Positions 6,105-8,774 of a DNA stretch of 8,774 bases are shown here, piece after piece; position 1 is the stretch's first letter, and each line of letters opens with the position of its first letter. The DNA is from Fidelibacterota bacterium (lineage in GTDB: Bacteria > Fidelibacterota > Marinisomatia > Marinisomatales > J089): positions 1-8,774 of the forward strand of contig RFIZ01000217.1 of NCBI GenBank assembly GCA_003695105.1, in the 5' to 3' direction. The notes beneath the pieces are model-generated. The model was given only the letters and a program-made list of their open reading frames with translations. It did no database searches and was not told the DNA's origin. A program made the translations under genes and the position numbers.

Positions 6105-7448
6105 ATGAGCTTTACACTTTCCCGAGAGGATGCTCTCAAGCTGTTGTACGACTATACCCAATCGGATTCACTGCGCCGTCACGGTCTGGCGGTGGAACAG
6201 GTGATGCGCTGTCTGGCCCGGAAATACGGTGAAGACGAAGACATCTGGGGAATCACCGGCCTGTTGCATGATTTCGATTATGAACGGTACCCCACGGCGG
6301 AGGAACATCCCTGGAAAGGCAATAAAATCCTGGAGGAACTGGGATATCCCGAAGAGATCCGGACGGCGATCATGGGACACGCCAATTACACCGGGGTACC
6401 CCGGGAGTCCTTGATGGCCAAGGCCCTGTATGCCTGTGATGAATTGACCGGATTTATCTTCGCTGTCACTTACGTGCGGCCCTCCAAATCCGTCCGGGAT
6501 GTAAAAGTAAAATCGGTCACGAAAAAGCTGAAGGATCGCAGCTTTGCCGCCAAAGTTAGCCGGGAGGAAGTGGAGGAGAGTATCCGGGAACTGGGAGTGG
6601 ACCGGGCGGAACACATCCAATTTGTCATTGACGCCCTGAAAGAAAAGGCGGCGGAACTGAAGGGGCAGATGGAGGAATCCCGCAGCGGGATCGAACAGTT
6701 GGAGACGACCACTTCCCAGTTGCGACACATCCTGTCCAGTTCCCAGGCGCGTGGGCGCTGGGGAGAGCGGGCCGTGGAAGACATTCTGCAATTCATCGGG
6801 TTGACCGAGGGAATCCATTATCGGAAACAATCCACTCAGGAAAGCGGCAACCGCCCCGATTACACCTTTTTCCTTCCGCGGAAGAAACTCATCAACATGG
6901 ATGTGAAATTTCCGTTCACCCACTATGAACGTTATCTTCAGGAAGAAAACGAAGAACTCAAGGAAAAAGAGAAAAAACAATTCCTGGCAGATGTGAAACG
7001 GCATATCAAAACGGTGGCCGGCCGGGACTATGTCAATCCGGAAGCCGGCAGCGTGGATTACGTTCTGATGTTCATTCCCTTTGAAAGCATGTACGCTTTT
7101 TTGAATCAGGAAGACCATGAGCTGATCGATTACGCCCTGAGCCATAAAATTCTCCTGTGTTCGCCGATTACGCTCTATGCAATCCTGTCTCTGATCCGTC
7201 AGGCCGTTTCCAGTTTTGCCATGGAACAGCGGGCCGGAGAAATCCAAAACCTGGTTCACCTGTTCAAATCTCAGTGGGATCGCTTTGTGGACAAAATGGA
7301 CAAACTGGGACATTCGTTAGGTACGGCCCAGCGTCATTACGATGAGCTGCGGTCCACCCGTACCCGTCAGCTGGAAAAACCGGTGGAAAAAATCCTGGAA
7401 CTGGATTTGAAGGATGAACAACAACAATTGGAGGCACATGAAGACTAA
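6105..7448 (+). CDS. rmuC: HD phosphohydrolase domain fused to RmuC nuclease domain
   Basis: The protein has 447 residues; AGGAG at 6093-6097 supports the ATG. Residues 1-185 form a complete HD-superfamily domain like stand-alone proteins of about that length: H26, H55-D56 (GLLHDFDYERYP), H68, H92 (GHANYTGVP) and D112 are probable metal ligands, followed by the conserved SFAAKVSREEV and HIQFVIDAL blocks. Residues 186-212 are a short helical linker. Residues 213-425 are the RmuC core: ARGRWGE (215-221), P251-D252 and D266-V267-K268, forming a PD-(D/E)xK nuclease centre, then MDVKFPF, FIPFESMYAF and SPITLYAIL. RmuC of E. coli limits recombination at inverted repeats. Ordinary RmuC has an N-terminal membrane helix and long coiled coil, both missing here. 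The HD substrate (nucleotide or other phosphoester) is unknown. An internal ATG at 6669 could give RmuC alone. The lipoprotein gene overlaps its end by 11 bases. Confidence 0.93.
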   Translation: MSFTLSREDALKLLYDYTQSDSLRRHGLAVEQVMRCLARKYGEDEDIWGITGLLHDFDYERYPTAEEHPWKGNKILEELGYPEEIRTAIMGHANYTGVPRESLMAKALYACDELTGFIFAVTYVRPSKSVRDVKVKSVTKKLKDRSFAAKVSREEVEESIRELGVDRAEHIQFVIDALKEKAAELKGQMEESRSGIEQLETTTSQLRHILSSSQARGRWGERAVEDILQFIGLTEGIHYRKQSTQESGNRPDYTFFLPRKKLINMDVKFPFTHYERYLQEENEELKEKEKKQFLADVKRHIKTVAGRDYVNPEAGSVDYVLMFIPFESMYAFLNQEDHELIDYALSHKILLCSPITLYAILSLIRQAVSSFAMEQRAGEIQNLVHLFKSQWDRFVDKMDKLGHSLGTAQRHYDELRSTRTRQLEKPVEKILELDLKDEQQQLEAHED

Positions 7449-7866
7449 GGGATGGCTGCTGCTGGGTTTGGTGGGGGTGGTGGCGTGCGTCGGTCCGGAA
7501 CAACCCATCGACGGGCTGATAGAAAACCTCCCGGCGGTAACCAACACCAGCAAAGTGTTTACCTGGGATCTAAAGGCCAACAATTATTCTCTGGAGGAAT
7601 CCTATCCCCTGGAATTGACGGGAAAGGTAGGTGATGACCTCCTGCTGAATGTTATCGTTACCGATGTGGGAGCCCGGTTGGACACAACCCGGATTCAACT
7701 CTTCAATCGGGGGGATACACTTCTGTTTCAGGATTTCCTCACCACCAATCAGGTCCAAACCGTCATTGACACGCTGCAAACGGGATTGCGCAACCTGCCA
7801 GCTGTGTTCGAAGTGAACGCCAAGCGATATACCGGCCAGGTTCATTTCACCCTCACCGTTCAATAA
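7438..7866 (+). CDS. Short lipoprotein, unknown function
   Basis: The ATG at 7438 gives 142 residues. An in-frame ATG at 7414 would add eight polar residues (MNNNNWRH) before the signal sequence and lacks a ribosome site, so 7438 is preferred; GGAGG (7430-7434) lies three bases upstream, rather close. Residues 1-16 are a signal peptide ending in the lipobox VVAC, with C17 as the lipidated residue; V18 at +2 and the envelope genes nearby favour export to the outer membrane, but this is inference. The mature part is about 125 residues of alternating beta strands without cysteines and matches no domain I recognise; it resembles small Ig-like or adhesin-type envelope domains only in general pattern. 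Its start lies inside the end of the HD-RmuC gene, so translation is probably coupled, but a shared job with a cytosolic nuclease is not evident. Confidence 0.8.
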   Translation: MKTKGWLLLGLVGVVACVGPEQPIDGLIENLPAVTNTSKVFTWDLKANNYSLEESYPLELTGKVGDDLLLNVIVTDVGARLDTTRIQLFNRGDTLLFQDFLTTNQVQTVIDTLQTGLRNLPAVFEVNAKRYTGQVHFTLTVQ

Positions 7867-7870
7867 TGCA

Positions 7871-7903
7871 ACCAGGTGCCGATCCGCCGGAAAGGCACCT
7901 GGT
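7871..7903. other. Perfect 10-bp hairpin after the lipoprotein stop
   Basis: ACCAGGTGCC (7871-7880) pairs exactly with GGCACCTGGT (7894-7903) around a 13-base loop, starting four bases after the stop codon. No T-run follows on either strand. It could protect the mRNA 3' end or help the terminator just downstream; its function is inferred. Confidence 0.6.
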
Positions 7904-7916
7904 GTTCAGAGCAAGA

Positions 7917-7944
7917 AAAAACCCCGATGTTCATCGGGGTTTTT
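7917..7944. terminator. Bidirectional intrinsic terminator between convergent genes
   Basis: A perfect 12-bp stem, AAAAACCCCGAT (7917-7928) with ATCGGGGTTTTT (7933-7944), closes a GTTC tetraloop. The T-run on the plus strand and the mirrored A-run mean it can stop transcripts from both sides: the plus-strand operon ending at 7866 and the minus-strand gene ending at 7950. Confidence 0.92.
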
Positions 7945-7949
7945 CGTGA

Positions 7950-8774
7950 TCAATGACCTCTGCGGTGTGATCGGAAGGGCAGGGTCCAGATTTCATTATG
8001 AACCGCTTCGTCCGCCGCAAAGAGAGTTCCCATATCGATCACATCGAAGAATCCCCGGAAGGTGCGATGGTTATGGCCCATTCCCGGTCCGGGTACTCTC
8101 CAGATTCCTACGAACGTATTGTCATAATTGCCGCTGTCGTCTCCGTCGATGAGGGCGTGCCGGCTTTTGTGAAAACGGTTCCAACCGTAATGGTAAAAGA
8201 CCCGTTCACCGCTACCCAGAGGGAATTCGGGTCCGGTATTGCTCACATCCACTTCGACCCGCACCCAGTCGCCGGCGCCGAAGACCGGCATATCCCGGCG
8301 GTTGTAGTACGTGGTATCGATTCCGTCAGCCGGGATGACCAGGAGGGGTGCATCACTGCCGAGAGAATAAATCCGGATTTCCTCCAACGCTACTTTCGTC
8401 CCGGTGAGACCGTCGCCGATGGTCATGGCGTCCACCCGCCAGTGGGGACCCTGACCGCCGCCGTAATCGACGGAATCATCCACGACCGGCCGCTCCACAA
8501 AGCGGATATGCCGGGTAAAGGTGCTTTCGAAGGGTTTGACAAGAGAGTCCACCACCACTTCATTAGAGTCCAGGGCCAGGACGCGGAAGAGTCCCTGAAC
8601 GGTACGGGTCACATGGGCATAGGCAATGCCTTCCGCCTCCTGGATATCAAAATCCACATTCAGGGTGCGATCGGTGATCTGGCGACCGAACCGTAGCATG
8701 TATTGATCGGTATGGGGCCAGAGGGTATCGCTCAGGACTTTGGCGAGGCCGGGGTCTTCCAGCCCGACTTCGTA
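7950..8774 (-). CDS. C-terminal part of a large, probably secreted protein of unknown function (5' end outside window)
   Basis: On the minus strand the frame is open from the right edge (the in-frame codon TAC occupies 8774-8772) to a TGA at 7952-7950, giving 274 visible residues. The ATG at 8699 is probably internal, because the 25 codons before it read as ordinary protein and no ribosome site stands out. The sequence is beta-rich, with many Asp, Gly, Tyr and Trp, few Lys and no Cys, which suits an extracellular or envelope protein. Features include an acidic DGDDSGNYDNT stretch that might bind calcium, a WRVDAMTIGDG block, and RVEVDVSNTGPEF, which looks like an Ig-like strand. The end is basic (RSHRRGH). 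No enzyme or sorting motif is recognised. It converges on the plus-strand genes and uses the shared terminator at 7917-7944. Confidence 0.7.
   Translation of the reverse strand, partial: YEVGLEDPGLAKVLSDTLWPHTDQYMLRFGRQITDRTLNVDFDIQEAEGIAYAHVTRTVQGLFRVLALDSNEVVVDSLVKPFESTFTRHIRFVERPVVDDSVDYGGGQGPHWRVDAMTIGDGLTGTKVALEEIRIYSLGSDAPLLVIPADGIDTTYYNRRDMPVFGAGDWVRVEVDVSNTGPEFPLGSGERVFYHYGWNRFHKSRHALIDGDDSGNYDNTFVGIWRVPGPGMGHNHRTFRGFFDVIDMGTLFAADEAVHNEIWTLPFRSHRRGH

Noticed and set aside
6168..7313. Minus-strand open frame of 381 codons opposite the HD-RmuC gene
   Set aside because: It is antisense to two conserved domains and has no recognisable motif.
7998..8696. Plus-strand open frame of 232 codons at the right end
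   Set aside because: The minus-strand frame over the same bases continues to the window edge, ends beside a shared terminator and has more protein-like composition.

Overview
The window carries eight protein genes: seven on the plus strand and one, cut by the right edge, on the minus strand. It reads as a bacterial chromosome with even, moderately GC-rich codon use. No transposase, integrase, phage gene, CRISPR array, tRNA or rRNA was seen. Several secreted or lipid-anchored proteins with signal sequences (PEGA, SH3-like and carboxypeptidase-regulatory-like folds, plus a short lipoprotein) suggest a Gram-negative-type envelope. The style resembles little-cultured relatives of the Bacteroidota (FCB-like lineages such as Marinimicrobia or Calditrichota). 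That placement is an inference from gene style, not from a marker gene.

Left part (1-1096): the end of a fumarylacetoacetate hydrolase (FAH)-family enzyme of the FAHD1/YcgM type. After a roughly 210-base spacer with one possible promoter comes a 91-residue, membrane-anchored, cysteine/histidine-rich protein of unknown role. It is followed by a strong intrinsic terminator with an unusually long, nested loop, and then a second hairpin in the leader of the next gene.

Middle part (1097-7866): six plus-strand genes with no clear terminator between them. They are (a) an exported protein with a carboxypeptidase-regulatory-like and a C-terminal SH3-like domain, overlapping by 4 bases (b) a small exported protein with a PEGA domain and a degenerate second copy; (c) acetyl-CoA synthetase; (d) leucyl aminopeptidase PepA; (e) a fusion of a complete HD phosphohydrolase domain to the nuclease core of RmuC; and (f) a short lipoprotein whose start overlaps the end of the fusion gene. 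The SH3/PEGA pair is probably translationally coupled. PepA, HD-RmuC and the lipoprotein are packed closely enough to be one operon. Acetyl-CoA synthetase feeds acetate into central metabolism and PepA recycles peptides. No common pathway links them to the HD-RmuC protein on sequence evidence alone.

Right part (7867-8774): two hairpins, the second a bidirectional terminator, separate the plus-strand genes from a convergent minus-strand gene. The 274 visible residues of that gene are the C-terminal part of a large protein, probably secreted, that I do not recognise.

The most unusual item is the HD-RmuC fusion, in which both catalytic cores look intact while the usual membrane anchor and long coiled coil of RmuC are missing. 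The Cys/His-rich small protein comes second.
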